Source of the DNA: Glandiceps talaboti
Taxonomy: Eukaryota > Hemichordata > Enteropneusta > Spengelidae
NCBI RefSeq assembly: GCF_964340395.1
Contig: NC_135560.1
Location: 12,922,598 to 12,986,597, forward strand
Direction of reading: 5' to 3'
Length of the DNA: 64,000 nucleotides
A program made the translations under genes and the position numbers. Shown piece after piece: positions 26,801 to 35,960 of this stretch (positions are counted from its first letter, which is position 1; the number at the start of each line of letters is the position of its first letter). The notes under the pieces are model-generated. The model had not been told where the DNA came from, ran no database searches, and saw only the letters and a list, made by a program, of their open reading frames with translations.

Positions 26801-28789
26801 TTCCGCAATATGGCTAAAATGTACTACAACATTATTTTTTCATGTTTTCGAAAATTACCAATAAGTGGATACAATCTTGAGAAATAAACAGACTATGAGA
26901 AATACAGAACAACTGTTTATAGAACTAAACAAAACTACAGATATGAATGGGTGAAGTCTGATTAAAAGTCGACGCAAAACTGCAATTTTCATTTCTTATG
27001 TCAATATCGATTACTTTGTTTTTTTGGGCTCTTCTTCTAGATATAAATTTGGTACTGCGTACAAACTCATGACAATGAATCTTAAAGTGGCCATAAGATT
27101 GAGGATTGGGTATTCATTTTGGATTTTTTAATTCATAAAAACAATTTTATCATAGCTTCCTACATGAAAAATTAATGTGAAACAACATTGACTAAAGTCT
27201 GTGTTTTTAATGCAATAAATTGCAAAAAGCTACAAAGTGTGTAACAAGTTTATTATTGTAGTACAATACCAAACTTTTGCAATATATTGAGTTACAAACA
27301 TAGACTTAGTCAATGTTGTTTCAAATAGATTTGTCAAGTAGGAAGCCATGATAAAATTGTTCTATAAAAACCCACAATAAAGAACTAATCCTCATCCATA
27401 TGATCACTTTCAGAGTATTTCTCAACTATGTGAGGGCATTCACAAAATACTTGTGTGAAATTAATATCAACCTAATTATCTCAGGTGGAAAAATTTACAG
27501 TCGAAACTATCACAGCATTTGTTGTGATTTAAATGGAATCATGCCTCAAGTATTTTCGTGCTGGTTAGGTAACAACCCACCCTTCGTAATCAGAATGGAT
27601 CACGTCACAAAATAATTTGCATGGCACGGCTCATCTTTACAATAGATCTGTTAGCAAGAGAATCTTGCCTCGTAGCAGGGAAGTGAAATAGTTCATGCAA
27701 ACTACGATCTCTTTAAGTCAAATGCTATTCTGAAGATACAACTGGTTTCAAATTACAATTTAATCTATTTTAATTCTGTTTTTCAACACTATTGCCTTGC
27801 AGAACAACAATTTGTACTCACATCCAGTATTCTGAGATTTGTTTATATAGATTTTCCCCTTCCAAAATTAAAGAAAATCATTCTCTTTATTAAACCCGGG
27901 GTCCTCATGTTACAGAGCATGCTTTTCCCAATTACAGATTATGATGATATGAACCTTCATCTAGAGATTCCATGTTTAGTATTTCACGTTTTATGCCTTA
28001 CAAAAATTATCTGTGCCCATGTGGGATCACACTGATCTGCATGCGTTTTGCCTCATGAAATGGCTACCTGAAATTTAAGTAGGGTTTCAATTTTGTTCAC
28101 TATGTCACCTTCAAGAAAGACTTACGATCCAACACTGTGATCACAATATACATATATACCAGAATTCAGTGATTAGGTTTTGATTATATGTGCAGTCCTA
28201 GAGGGATTTCATGTTGATTTAATACATGCATTTCCACTTCTAAAATGACGACCTATGTTTTTCATTAACTAAGGCATCCATATATCTTGCATGCTTTCTC
28301 CCTACCTTGATTCTACTGACTGCTTCCTGTGCTTGCTGCATGCGTACTTTCTTGCTGGGTGGTTTGTTACAGATGAGCTGGGTTGAGCCCAAATATGCAG
28401 CTGGGTAGATGATTCCATGCTCCAACACTGACGGATCATGAGGACCCCGAACTGAAATAGATTCAAATACAAATTAGTCTGTCTGTCTACCTTAGCACAA
28501 ATGGTGGTCATCCACCTTGTTAGTTATTAAGATATCACAGTCACCATATGACAACAGTTCGCCGACCACTAGTCATCAATATACAGAATTATAATGTTAG
28601 TGAGAGATATACATTGTACATATAGCTAAGAGAATATGTGTTAAGATTGTTAAAGAGTATACAGGTACATTTGTACATGTGCACGTGTAGATGTATGTAT
28701 GTGTGTGTGCATGCATGTGTATGTATGCGTGTGTGCATACGCGTGTGAATGTGTCACTGTGTGCATGCATTTGCATGTGTGTGTATGTA

Positions 28790-28874
<85 letters not shown>

Positions 28875-31800
28875 ATTTGCAGTCACCCACTGGAGAAGTG
28901 GACAGGATGCTAGTTGGATAAAGAATCAACTTGCTGTAAGGGTAAGTTTTCAATCATGTTAAATTCTACCAGCTATGAGACAAAGTACTTTATATTTAGC
29001 TAGACAGACAGACAGACAGAAAGACAGCAGAAAAAGAAGATATTCATCCGTCTCAACTATACCAACTTATACAACTGGGACTCACACTAAAATGAAAACC
29101 ATACTCATCTCACTCACACCTAAATGTCATAAGTTTAATCCTGATTAATCAACATTTATCTCTCCTGGCCATTTCAAATATTAAATAAAGCTTTCCCCTT
29201 GAGACTTCCACATGGAAATAAATGATTCCCTGGATTTACCGAAGAACATTAATCCAAATATATGAACTTGGTACAAACTCAATAAATCAAAAGACTACTA
29301 TTTCAATATAATGAATACTTTATGATCCTATAAACAGAAAAAAATCTACTCTATTAGCTTTGTTTGACAAGGCCAGTAATCATGTACAACATACTATTCC
29401 TATCATGTACAACATACATTTACTGTTCCTGTACTGTTCCTATCATGTACAACACACTGTTCCTAAGATATACAGTACACTGTTCCGATGATGTACAACA
29501 CACTGTTCCTATCATGTACAACACACTGTTCCTATCATGTACAACATACACTGTTCCTATCATGTACAACATACACTGTTCCTATCATGTACAACATACA
29601 CTGTTCCTATCATGTACAACACAATGTTCCTATCATGTACAACACACTGTTCCTATCATGTACAACACACTGTTCCTATAATGTACAACACACTGTTCCA
29701 ATCATGGACAACACACTGTTCCTATCATGTACAACACACTGTTCCTATCATGTACAACACACTGTTCCTGTGACGTACAAAACACTGTTCCTAAGACATA
29801 CAACACACTGTTCCATATGGGGCTTTCAATGATTCAATGTACCCTACATACATGGTACATAAGTAAGATTATACAATACCATATCTGTATCCAGTTTCAC
29901 ACTAGATGTACATGGAATATTCATAAGAACTGTACAGTATTCCTTTCAAGGGAAAACTTAAAATGGATGCTTTTATACAAAGGTTTAGAATGAACAGGAA
30001 GCTGAAGGTTGTGAAGTCATTAGTATTGCTATGAGTTACACACTCTGAGGTTATAGATCGACTATTAAAAATCCCGGGCGGTACATAACTTGGGGCTCAG
30101 ATGTTCAAAGCTGAAAGATTATTTTGATCAGTCATCAAATTACTAGGATCACTTCCTGTAGAAGTATCTATTTCTTAGGATGTTTTCTCTTTCCTCATGT
30201 ATTCATTAATCTCTATGTTTATTGCACTTGATGATCTTTACAGATTGGCTTCATGCTATTACTTATTATATTGTTTGCTTGAGTGGCTGTAAATCTTGAA
30301 TAAATCTCTTCAGTGTGCTTTCAATATCACAATCGGACTTTGCCACGTATCATGACAATAACGCCAGGTATACACATGATTAGTGAAGACTCAGTTGAGC
30401 TGAACCGAATACATTATATTCATGAAGTCACCCATAAATGGTTCAGGTATTCTGTCTGTTTAATGCACAGTGTAAGTTCAGTCAACCAACAGTAAAGACA
30501 CTCTGATTTCAGAACTGCTACGCCTGATGGCTATCAAAGCTGACATACTTGTGTTGAATACTGATATGTCTCAACTCTTTAATATTATGTGATTTTTTAA
30601 AACATTTATTCCAAAAGAACATGTTTTTCTTCCTCCTCATAAATAATATGATTCCAACACTGCATGGATAATTAATAGTCATGGTATACAATTTTTTAGT
30701 TTATGTATAGGGTGTTACAGAACCTAGCAAGACTTGTTGTATAAGGTGCTTCCAGAGTCTGGACATATCTATAATTGCAGCGTCTGATGTTACAGAACAA
30801 TTGTAGTTTTACTTCAGACTAATCAGCAGAGCAGCTATAATGTTAAAATGTCACTATTGTCTGGGAACAACATTGACAGTGTTAGGTGTTACTGACTGTA
30901 TGCAAGAAATTAGGAGTAACTAGTCTGAACACGACTATGTTAGTCTTAGCAGGACTATATCAGGTGTTACTGAGTCTAAGCAGGGCAGCATTAGGTGTTA
31001 CTGGAGTCTGAACAGGACTATGTTAGGTGTTACTGGAGTCTGAACAGGACTGTTAGGTATTACCAGAGTCTTAGCAGGACTATATCAGGTGTTACTGAGT
31101 CTAAGCAGGACAACATAGGCGTTACTAGAGTCTGAACAGGACTATGTTAGGTGTTACTGGAGTCTGAACAGGACTGTCAGGTATTACCAGAGTCTTAGCA
31201 GGACTATATCAGGTGTTACTGAGTCTAAGCAGGGCAGTATTAGGTGTTACTAGAGTCTGAACAGGACTATGTTAGGTGTTACTGGAGTCTGAACAGGACT
31301 GTCAGGTATTACCAGAGTCTTAGCAGGACTATATCAGGTGTTATTGAGTCTAAGCAGGACAACATAGGTGTTACTAGAGTCTGAACAGGACTATGTTAGG
31401 TGTTACTGGAGTCTTAGCAGGACTATATCAGGTGTTATTGAGTCTAAGCAGGGCAGTATTAGGTGTTACTAGAGTCTGAACAGGACTATGTTAGGTGATA
31501 CTGGAGTCTGAACAGGACTGTTAGGTATTATAGGTGGAGTCATGATGGGTGAATGGTTAGCGTGACCGGCTTGGAATCTACAGGTTGCAGGTTCGAGCCC
31601 CGTCGCTGCCTGCTGTTTGTTTCTGAGTGGCTAAAGTCCTTGGGCAAGATTTGAACCACGACTGTGCCTCAGTCAACCCAGCTGTATAACTGGGGACCTG
31701 GTAGGATGTAGGTTGCAATGTGAAGGCTTTAATCCTATGCGCTTAAATGGCTGCAATGGATTGTATGCTCCCCGGGGAGTTGAGGAAGACTAAAGGGCTG

Positions 31801-33018
31801 TTGTGCTGTTCTGATCCGAGCCAGGGGTAATAATTGTAAAGCGCTTTGAGCACGGAGTGGGAAAGCGCTATATAAGAAACCAACATTATTATTATTATTA
31901 TTATTATTACCAGTGTCTTAGCAGAACTGTAGCAGGTGTTACTAGAGTCTTAGCAGGACTATATCAGGTGTTACTAGAGTCTGAGCAGGATTGTTTTAAG
32001 AATTACCAGAGTTTGAGCAGTAATGCGTTAGGTGTTAAAAGTGTCTATAAGTCTCCCAAATTGTATTCCACAGCACTAGCAACATTTCATCAAGATGCAT
32101 CCCACCCCTTATCTTCAGACCATAGTCTATTCCCGATCTATATTATCTATCATTTATTCCTCTTAATTCACTTATCTACCAAATCACATAAGAAGAAGCT
32201 TTATTTCCCTTCCAACAGCATGATTTTATCTGACCACAAGCTACACCTGAAATCCATGGTTAGCTCTTCCATACACTATATATTGTGATAATATCGTATC
32301 AATGCTTCCATACCAGCACAATACTTATCAGGTAGCTATAGCACTCAGTCCTCATACTTAACCGTATCTACTATAATTTTGAAGGCATGATGAAAATAAC
32401 GATTAATGCTGTAAAAAATCTCTCACGATTTTCAACCTTTTACATCCTCGTCATTATCGACACTAATTTGCTAACCTTTATCTGCTTGATTGCAGACAAT
32501 CTAATGCTGACAGCATCTTTTGCACTCTAGTCTGAAATTTTGACAGTAAACACAAGATAATGATTGTCATCTGCATTTTTCTTCAACCAGAACCTGACAG
32601 CAGATTGCCTTTCCTCCTATTTTAGCTACTCAAATGGAATCTACTTTTGTGTCAATTCTGTTGATGAGATAATGACATCACATTACAGTCACTCTAACTG
32701 ATTTCCAACAATTTCATTTGCCATGCTAACATTGTGGCTACCACTTGACTGAAACACACCATTTGACATGATAAGCACTCTCTTTCAATTTGCTTCAATA
32801 TACTTTGCAAATATGGCCTCATTTATACTGCAATTTCGTGAGGCAGCATCACAACAGGGTATTTTGATTCATTCATTTAATCACTTCTTCAACAGAACTA
32901 TACTGCTCATCTTTGCAACAATTACAACTTAAAGTACGTTCAAAATGGTCTGATTACTCACTCACCATAATCAATCTCTGTACTCCTTCCTATGGGAAAC
33001 CCATTACAGTTATGCTGA
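6190..33018 (-). CDS. APBA: APBA / Mint / X11 (LIN-10) adaptor: PTB, PDZ1, PDZ2 (N-terminus missing)
   Basis: Eight minus-strand exons (28451-28306, 16885-16799, 13698-13495, 10930-10751, 9615-9403, 8990-8871, 7046-6906, 6261-6190), plus a likely ninth at 33018-32966, give one continuous frame with GT-AG introns of 0.4 to 11 kb. Counting from the exon at 28451, the PTB domain covers about residues 8-190, PDZ1 about 206-292, PDZ2 about 297-375, and the last residues are EQPLYL. Identity to vertebrate APBA1/2 and LIN-10 is obvious, for example [51 protein letters not shown] and [20 protein letters not shown]. The family is a cytosolic scaffold: PTB binds the YENPTY-type tail of APP, and the PDZ pair binds receptor, channel and kinesin tails in polarised trafficking. 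The N-terminal Munc18- and CASK-binding region is not found here. Confidence 0.93.
6906..7046 (-). CDS. APBA: APBA exon: core of PDZ2
   Basis: 141 bp, phase 0 at both ends, acceptor TTGTGACAG, donor GAG/GTAGGT. It encodes 47 residues starting [20 protein letters not shown], continuing [18 protein letters not shown] and ending ATAVGE. This is the second half of PDZ2: the helix A region, the [11 protein letters not shown] strand and the [10 protein letters not shown] helix that lines the ligand groove (His is the selectivity position). It is almost identical to vertebrate APBA. Confidence 0.94.
7241..7440. repeat. Compound microsatellite (GTAC)n (CATA)n (CA)n (TA)n (CA)n (CATA)n (GTAT)n (CATA)n
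   Basis: Successive tetra- and dinucleotide tracts. CATA units are followed by their complement GTAT (7383-7415) and CATA again, so the array can fold on itself. It lies in an APBA intron. ORFs of 68-94 codons here are repeat artefacts. Confidence 0.96.
8419..8698 (+). mobile_element. Truncated copy of the GTTTCTGGTCAG-terminus element
   Basis: Matches the reverse complement of 21601-21969, starting with GGCCAAGAAAAAAAATTGTT and TCTGGTCAGG, including a block around TATTTAGTACTTTAGAGCAA that is nearly identical, and ending at ATCTGCAGAC. The left terminus is present. The internal part differs (a GTTGTT run) and the opposite terminus is missing. Confidence 0.75.
8871..8990 (-). CDS. APBA: APBA exon: end of PDZ1, linker and start of PDZ2
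   Basis: 120 bp, 40 codons, phase 0, acceptor TTTATTTCAG, donor ACA/GTAAGT. It encodes [20 protein letters not shown], then [20 protein letters not shown]. The first half is the last strand of PDZ1; CPPVT is the very short inter-PDZ linker typical of the family, which makes the two PDZ domains a rigid tandem. YQLGF is the carboxylate-binding loop of PDZ2. A Thr replaces the Ile found in vertebrates at the junction with the next exon. Confidence 0.93.
9403..9615 (-). CDS. APBA: APBA exon: PDZ1
   Basis: 213 bp, 71 codons, phase 0, acceptor TTTGCTGTTACAG, donor AAG/GTATGT. It begins [20 protein letters not shown], contains [18 protein letters not shown], then [15 protein letters not shown], and ends [15 protein letters not shown] is the carboxylate-binding loop of PDZ1 (EILGVVI in mammals), and SGKLNIGDQ(I/V)MSINGTS is a family signature. 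The exon holds most of PDZ1; its last strand is on the next exon. Confidence 0.94.
10377..10728. mobile_element. Long inverted-repeat (foldback/MITE-like) element in APBA intron
   Basis: The left arm from about 10377 (CCGACATCAGACCATGGA, then CCTGTTACAAACAGGGAA and AAACAAATGAACTGGATTAA) is matched by the reverse complement of the right arm ending at 10728 (CCGACGTCAGACCGTGGA, CCTGTGACAAACAAGGAA, AAACAAATGAATTGGATTAA). Pairing continues inward through TTTGATAAGAACAGTT to a short centre near 10550. No ORF. The right end is 22 bases from the splice donor of the PTB exon at 10751. Confidence 0.8.
10751..10930 (-). CDS. APBA: APBA exon: C-terminal helix of the PTB domain
   Basis: 180 bp, 60 codons, phase 0, acceptor TTCACCTTGCAG, donor GAG/GTAGGT. 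It starts [20 protein letters not shown], the long PTB helix that packs over the APP peptide, and continues [20 protein letters not shown] then [20 protein letters not shown]. The last part corresponds to the linker helix after the PTB that in mammals restrains peptide binding. A long inverted-repeat element begins 22 bases past the donor site. Confidence 0.93.
12119..12377 (+). repeat. Dispersed repeat R1, copy 1
   Basis: About 259 bp shared with 52734-52980, with a central block of roughly 85 bp (from CTGTAGAAGTGTAAATCAGG through ATCGAGGAAAGCA to GATTAACT) that is almost identical. It starts with GGAAATTGAGAATACAGCGC and ends GGCAAATTTTGGAAAAGCCT. No coding potential; class unknown. Confidence 0.85.
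13495..13698 (-). CDS. APBA: APBA exon: central PTB strands
   Basis: 204 bp, 68 codons, phase 0, acceptor TTGACCATCAG, donor GAC/GTAAGT. It encodes [20 protein letters not shown], then [20 protein letters not shown], then a linker to [26 protein letters not shown] and MARRR are diagnostic of the X11 PTB. The loop between MARRR and CHVFE (about 22 residues here, ending LPRGPKK) has no obvious similarity to the Ser/Asn-rich insertion in mammals, and this is the variable part of the family. Confidence 0.93.
14021..14051. repeat. C16G15 homopolymer palindrome
   Basis: Sixteen C followed directly by fifteen G. It is a perfect self-complementary tract in an intron of APBA. Confidence 0.97.
15076..15336 (+). 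repeat. Degenerate tandem duplication, about 130-bp unit (2 copies)
   Basis: Two successive units share TG(A/T)GATCATG, ATAGCTGAA-type, CTAGCCACA, ATTGTCAG(C/T)TGGGATTCAC and AACTTG(G/C)TTCTACT motifs in the same order. Non-coding intronic DNA. Confidence 0.75.
15737..15835 (+). repeat. Tandem repeat, 21-bp unit (ATGACATCACAACACATAT)
   Basis: About four units built on ATGACATCACAA with CACATAT spacers. Non-coding; an ORF of 71 codons on the opposite strand (CVVMSSI repeats) is an artefact of it. Confidence 0.9.
16070..16450 (+). repeat. Degenerate tandem repeat, about 120-bp unit (3 copies)
   Basis: Units share TCAAGTCAT.GC or TCGACTTGTAG, ACAC.A..CACA, TTCAGGAAACA and (T/C)GA(C/G)TGAGCT..GTA followed by a CTATCTTTC-type end. 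Intronic, no coding potential. Confidence 0.65.
16799..16885 (-). CDS. APBA: APBA exon: PTB strands (APEGE segment)
   Basis: 87 bp, 29 codons, phase 0, acceptor TCTCACATAG, donor GAG/GTAAGG. It encodes [20 protein letters not shown] then VKVLNAESE. It joins RIK of the upstream exon directly to APEGE. Vertebrate APBA1 has an extra stretch of about 11 residues there (MAQKLAKSRKK), which is not seen in this window; LIN-10-type proteins lack it as far as I recall. Too short for ORF callers. Confidence 0.9.
17851..17922. repeat. Microsatellite (CA)n followed by (CGTA)n
   Basis: CA units from about 17851 to 17893, then ACGTACGT units to about 17918. The following 200 bp is a degraded CA/TACA-rich region. 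ORFs on both strands here are artefacts. Confidence 0.96.
19399..19830 (+). repeat. Degenerate tandem repeat, about 65-bp unit
   Basis: Recurring AAGGCCAA(T/C)TGTA, then ACAGGCAAGATAT, then ATATTCA, at spacings of roughly 60-75 bp, with at least five recognisable units. Confidence 0.75.
21601..21969 (-). mobile_element. MITE-like element with GTTTCTGGTCAG inverted termini
   Basis: The left terminus AGGCAAAAAAAGAAGAAGAA then CTGTTTCTGGTCAG is the inverted counterpart of the right end (reverse complement AGGCCAAAAAAGAAAAGAAT then TGTTTCTGGTCAG). The 369-bp body has no transposase. A related copy lies at 8419-8698 in opposite orientation. A short ORF crossing its left terminus is not a gene. 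Confidence 0.8.
23471..23864 (-). mobile_element. tRNA-derived SINE, copy 1
   Basis: On the minus strand it starts GGAGTCATGAT, has an RNA polymerase III A box (TGGTTAGAGTGG) and B box (GGTTCGAGCC, 23810-23801), a shared central body, a GCACTTTGAGCAC...GAAAGTGCTATATAA tail and a terminal (ATT)n. The flanks ATGGTT at 23464-23469 and 23865-23870 may be a 6-bp target duplication. It matches the copy at 31536-31908 along its length. Confidence 0.88.
24925..25345 (+). repeat. Minisatellite, about 19-bp unit (GTGATCTGTCAATAGTGGA)
   Basis: About twenty degenerate units of GTGATCTGTCAATAGTGGA and variants (GTCAAGTGTGCA, GTCAATTATGGA) from about 24945; decays after 25345. Confidence 0.92.
27081..27413. 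mobile_element. Foldback (long inverted-repeat) MITE-like element
   Basis: Left arm motifs AAAGTGGCCATA, TTGAGGATTGGGTATTCATT, AACAATTTTATCATAGCTTC and ACAACATTGACTAAAGTCTG reappear inverted in the right arm as AAAGTGATCATA, ATGAGGATTAG, AACAATTTTATCATGGCTTC and ACAACATTGACTAAGTCTATG-type sequence. The unpaired centre is about 27232-27275. No ORF. Confidence 0.85.
28306..28451 (-). CDS. APBA: APBA exon: start of the PTB domain
   Basis: 146 bp, acceptor CTATTTCAG, donor AAG/GTAGGG. Two bases complete a Val codon begun on the upstream exon, then 48 codons starting [20 protein letters not shown], continuing [20 protein letters not shown] and ending QEAVSRIK. It corresponds to vertebrate V.GPCDPEDLIDGIIFAANYL and the following GSTQL segment, the first strand and helix of the X11 PTB. 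An 11.4-kb intron full of repeats separates it from the next exon. Confidence 0.93.
28689..28871. repeat. Microsatellite (GT)n with degenerate left flank
   Basis: A pure GT run from about 28799 to 28871, preceded by interrupted GTGTAT/GCATGT units. It lies about 350 bp upstream (in transcript sense) of the APBA PTB exon. Confidence 0.96.
29378..29815 (+). repeat. Minisatellite, 23-bp unit (CACTGTTCCTATCATGTACAACA-type)
   Basis: About eighteen units of CTGTTCCTATCATGTACAAC plus ACA, with 25-bp variants carrying an extra TA. Because 23 is not a multiple of 3 and the unit has no stop in any frame, all three plus-strand frames are open; the predicted HCSYHVQHT-type proteins are artefacts. Confidence 0.95.
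30880..32045 (+). repeat. Minisatellite with higher-order structure, about 31-bp unit, interrupted by a SINE
   Basis: Units of GGTGTTACTGGAGTCTGAAC plus AGGACTATGTTA occur in at least four diverged types (one with CCAGAGTCTTAGCAGG, one with GAGTCTAAGCAGG). From 30990 to 31535 they recur in a fixed order, giving a higher-order period of about 123 bp. The array resumes at 31909 after the SINE. Confidence 0.92.
31536..31908 (+). mobile_element. tRNA-derived SINE, copy 2 (inside the minisatellite)
   Basis: Starts GGAGTCATGATGGGTGAA, with A box TGGTTAGCGTG (31554-31564) and B box GGTTCGAGCC (31590-31599). The body continues CTGAGTGGCTAAAGTCCTTG and GGGGACCTGGTAGGATGTAG, with a tail AAAGCGCTTTGAGCAC, GGAAAGCGCTATATAAG and (ATT)n. 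It is the same family as 23471-23864. The GCGCTTTGAG/GCGCTATATAA pair resembles the 3' end of V-SINE-like elements thought to borrow CR1/L2-type LINE machinery (family knowledge, not tested here). Confidence 0.9.
32966..33018 (-). CDS. APBA: Probable APBA exon immediately upstream of the PTB
   Basis: On the minus strand a good acceptor (AATTTAATTTTGTGCAG) and a strong donor (G/GTGAGT) bound 53 bp. Only one frame satisfies the phase-1 join to the exon at 28451; it is open and reads [17 protein letters not shown], with a Val codon split across the junction. The resulting IDYVRGPHDP lines up with TYVEVPGPCDP of mammalian APBA1. The segment is short and outside the conserved domains, so this rests on splice signals, phase and position, not on strong homology. 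It needs an upstream exon ending in phase 2. Confidence 0.55.
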
Positions 33019-35599
33019 CTGCACAAAATTAAATTTTCAGAGAAGTAAACTTATCTCTATTCCAGTAATCAATTTATAAAGTGTTTGTAGTCCACAAGCC
33101 TATAGATTTCAATCCAGTACGATGAAAGAAAGGTGACTTTATCTAAAGCAGAGTTTTAAGTATAGAAGTCTCTATTGTATTTTTTGCATAGAATGCTTTC
33201 ACAGTTAAGTATCATAATCTCTTTTTTATGTTTTGCATAATTGCCTGCCACTTCCTTGAAAAACTTCACAAAAGAATATTTTCCATGCATAATTCCCTGT
33301 GGTGTAAGCTTAAGGACAGTGGCTACTCATGGGTAGCAATACATGTTTTGTGTATGATAGGGAGTCTTACCATATTCCAATCACATACCTGACAGTAACC
33401 CAAACTCCCTAGCCTTATAACAATGTATACCTGTTGTAAACCATTTCCATTCCCTTTTGAACTATTACTTTAAAAATATCTACTCTCACTGAAAATAGCA
33501 ACATTTTGAGAATGCATTTTAAAGGACATTGTTTGCTTGTGGGAATGTTTTCCTTGTTAGTGTTTTGCAAGTAACATGTCTGGAATTAGAACCTAGTATT
33601 ATCAAGCGACCTCTTGTGGGCAAGGATCAAGAGGGAACAAGACATCACTTTCATGATTTCTGATGACTACTCACAGTTCAAAAACATGAACAATAACTTT
33701 GATGGAAGGGTATTAAACTTTAAACTTACTAATATAAAAAAGAAAGAAATGTAAACGGAGAGTACAAATATATCAAGATAAATATTTATCTTCCAGCCCA
33801 AATTTTATGATAATTTGCACACTACTGAAATATCTTGGGTGGCTATGGTTTTCATCTATTGACTATTTTTGATTTAAGGAAAATTACAAAATAAAAGAAA
33901 TATTCATGAAACGATGGAGTTTGAGTACGTCCTTTGCTCTGTATGTGTTACAATACAATATGGCATACACATTTGCTCGATTAAAGAAAGTGTCTATTCG
34001 TGAGCTAAGAATTAAATTTAGACCAGTCATTCGCTTAATATAGTTGATTCACAAGCTGAAAAATGGACGACAAAAAGTTCTCTCATTCCACTCAAAGCCT
34101 GTTAGCTACTAATCCTGATAGATATCGCACCTGACGAGTGGTTTCCCGGGAAACCAATCCCAACATCACTAGTTCATGTAATACGTCTCTTGTTTGCAAA
34201 CAGTAAATCCCCTGTTAGTACATGTGGGAAATTATCTGCTATCTTCACTAGAAAAAACAGCTGTAAGTCCCACTAGATCCAGAATGAATAGAACGGACAA
34301 TTCTACAGAGATTATGAATAATGGGTAGAGATCAGTAGGTACAACCACATGTGCTGTCTGTGATGCCGTTCAATTCATATCAAACTGATATGGTTGACTA
34401 GCTAGAACCATCAGTGTTATCGCTGGAAATCCACAACGGAAGTGATCTTGATTGAATACAGCACTATTGCTATTCTGGCTTTTACTATTTACGGACGTTA
34501 GACTTATCATTCACATCATGTGACTACATCAACAAAATGAAAATGAACATAAGGACCATCAGAATAACAAACACATACATCACCATATTGTACTCCGTTT
34601 CGAGTTATGCTGATATCAGAAAATTTATGTCCCCTTCCTTTCAATATGATAAATTCATTCCTGTGGCTACATGATACTATTCATTGTAATATTTTCAGAC
34701 AGAATTACATAAAAACAAGTGGCAAAAGCAAAACTCCTGCTGTTACTCCTGCTGTTGCTTTATATACCTGAACAAAGAATGCAAATTAATTTTTTACATA
34801 ACAATTGCAAACTATTAAAGTATTGAAGTTTACTGAACATTTACGTCAATAGATTAGGAAATGGGACGATATCAATATTCCAGCACTACATTATATGACA
34901 ACACCATGTTTTGTGGTATTCTGTCCAGAACAGTAGCTTTTTTAATATACATGTATAACTTTACATTTTTTTAACCTTAAATATTTCAGTGATATTCTAC
35001 CCAGAGTAGCTTACATATTATGTAATTGATATTTTCCCTGAAAAATATTTCAGTCACTGCAGGGTTTGCACAGATTACCTGGTAATATAGTATGCTAGTG
35101 CACTTGTTCTTAGTCAAAGTCTTAGATTCATTTGATGAATTATGGATTATCAAATTGGATTTTCCAGTTGGCTAACCAATATTTGTTCTGTCTCTATTCC
35201 TTCAGGTCATCCAAGAAACAGAATCATCAAATTGTCTTTTACAAAACACATGACTGTGTGCATAAAGCCATACACTCTATCTCAACATACAGTGTCTGAG
35301 ATAATGTGCTTTTTTTCGCTTCATTAAGAAGTCTGTAAGTACAGATTGTATGTGCAAGTCTGGTCTCTGTTTAAGTTAAAGTAAGACTCAGCTTTCTCCA
35401 GGGCAGTGCGTCATTGTGTCTCAGTGCCGAAAGAGAGATCTAATTGAAAGTCACTTTTTCTTCTAATCAAATTAGAAGGCATGACATCAGCTGTTGGTTT
35501 TCCTGGCGCACAAGGCAAATCAGATGAGATTTTGTAAATTGGAGAGTAGCGAATCCGTCATACAGTGTCTAGTTTACTGGATCTTAGTCACATTAAATT

Positions 35600-35960
35600 A
35601 CAACCTCCCTTTGCTGCAATTTACAGATGTGACTGTGGTGTCCGATTTAATCAGAAAGGAGGGTGAAATCATTGATATTGCAACTTAAAACACACACAAA
35701 ATTCAATTTCATGAAATTGCTGTTTTCACTGCAACTCATGGAGATGTGACGAGGTGTCCTAATCATTAGATACAAGAGCAAATCATTATTGTTGTTTCAA
35801 GTACAGACAAATTTGAAGGAATTAGTAAACCCTCCTGCTGTCACTACAATTCTTGGAGATGTGACTGGTATATCTTAGTTCATTAGAGACTGAAAGCAAA
35901 TCACTGTTTTTATCTTAAATACAGATAATTTTGGCCTTCTCATTTTCACAACATTCTTGA
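35600..35960 (+). repeat. Degenerate tandem repeat, about 115-bp unit (3 copies)
   Basis: GAGATGTGAC-type motif at 35624, 35741 and 35856, each followed by ATTAGA..., AAATCA(T/C)TGTT and ACAGA(C/T)AA at similar spacing. Non-coding; the 64-codon ORF at 35494-35688 overlaps it and is not supported. Confidence 0.65.

Larger units (their letters stand above)
16886..28305. other. APBA 11.4-kb intron
   Basis: No exon recognised. It holds CA/CGTA microsatellites (17851-17922), a 65-bp degenerate tandem repeat (19399-19830), a TIR element (21601-21969), a minus-strand SINE (23471-23864), a C-run (24480-24492), a 19-bp minisatellite (24925-25345) and a foldback element (27081-27413). I looked for the vertebrate-type PTB micro-insert and did not find it. 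Confidence 0.6.

Noticed and set aside
29364-29993. Repeat proteins of 78-114 codons ([19 protein letters not shown])
   Set aside because: A 23-bp minisatellite read in three frames; the frame cycles with the unit and there is no promoter or splice support.
31857-32288. 143-codon ORF starting in the SINE tail
   Set aside because: Begins in SINE sequence, passes through the ATT run and minisatellite, then unrelated intron DNA; no domain.
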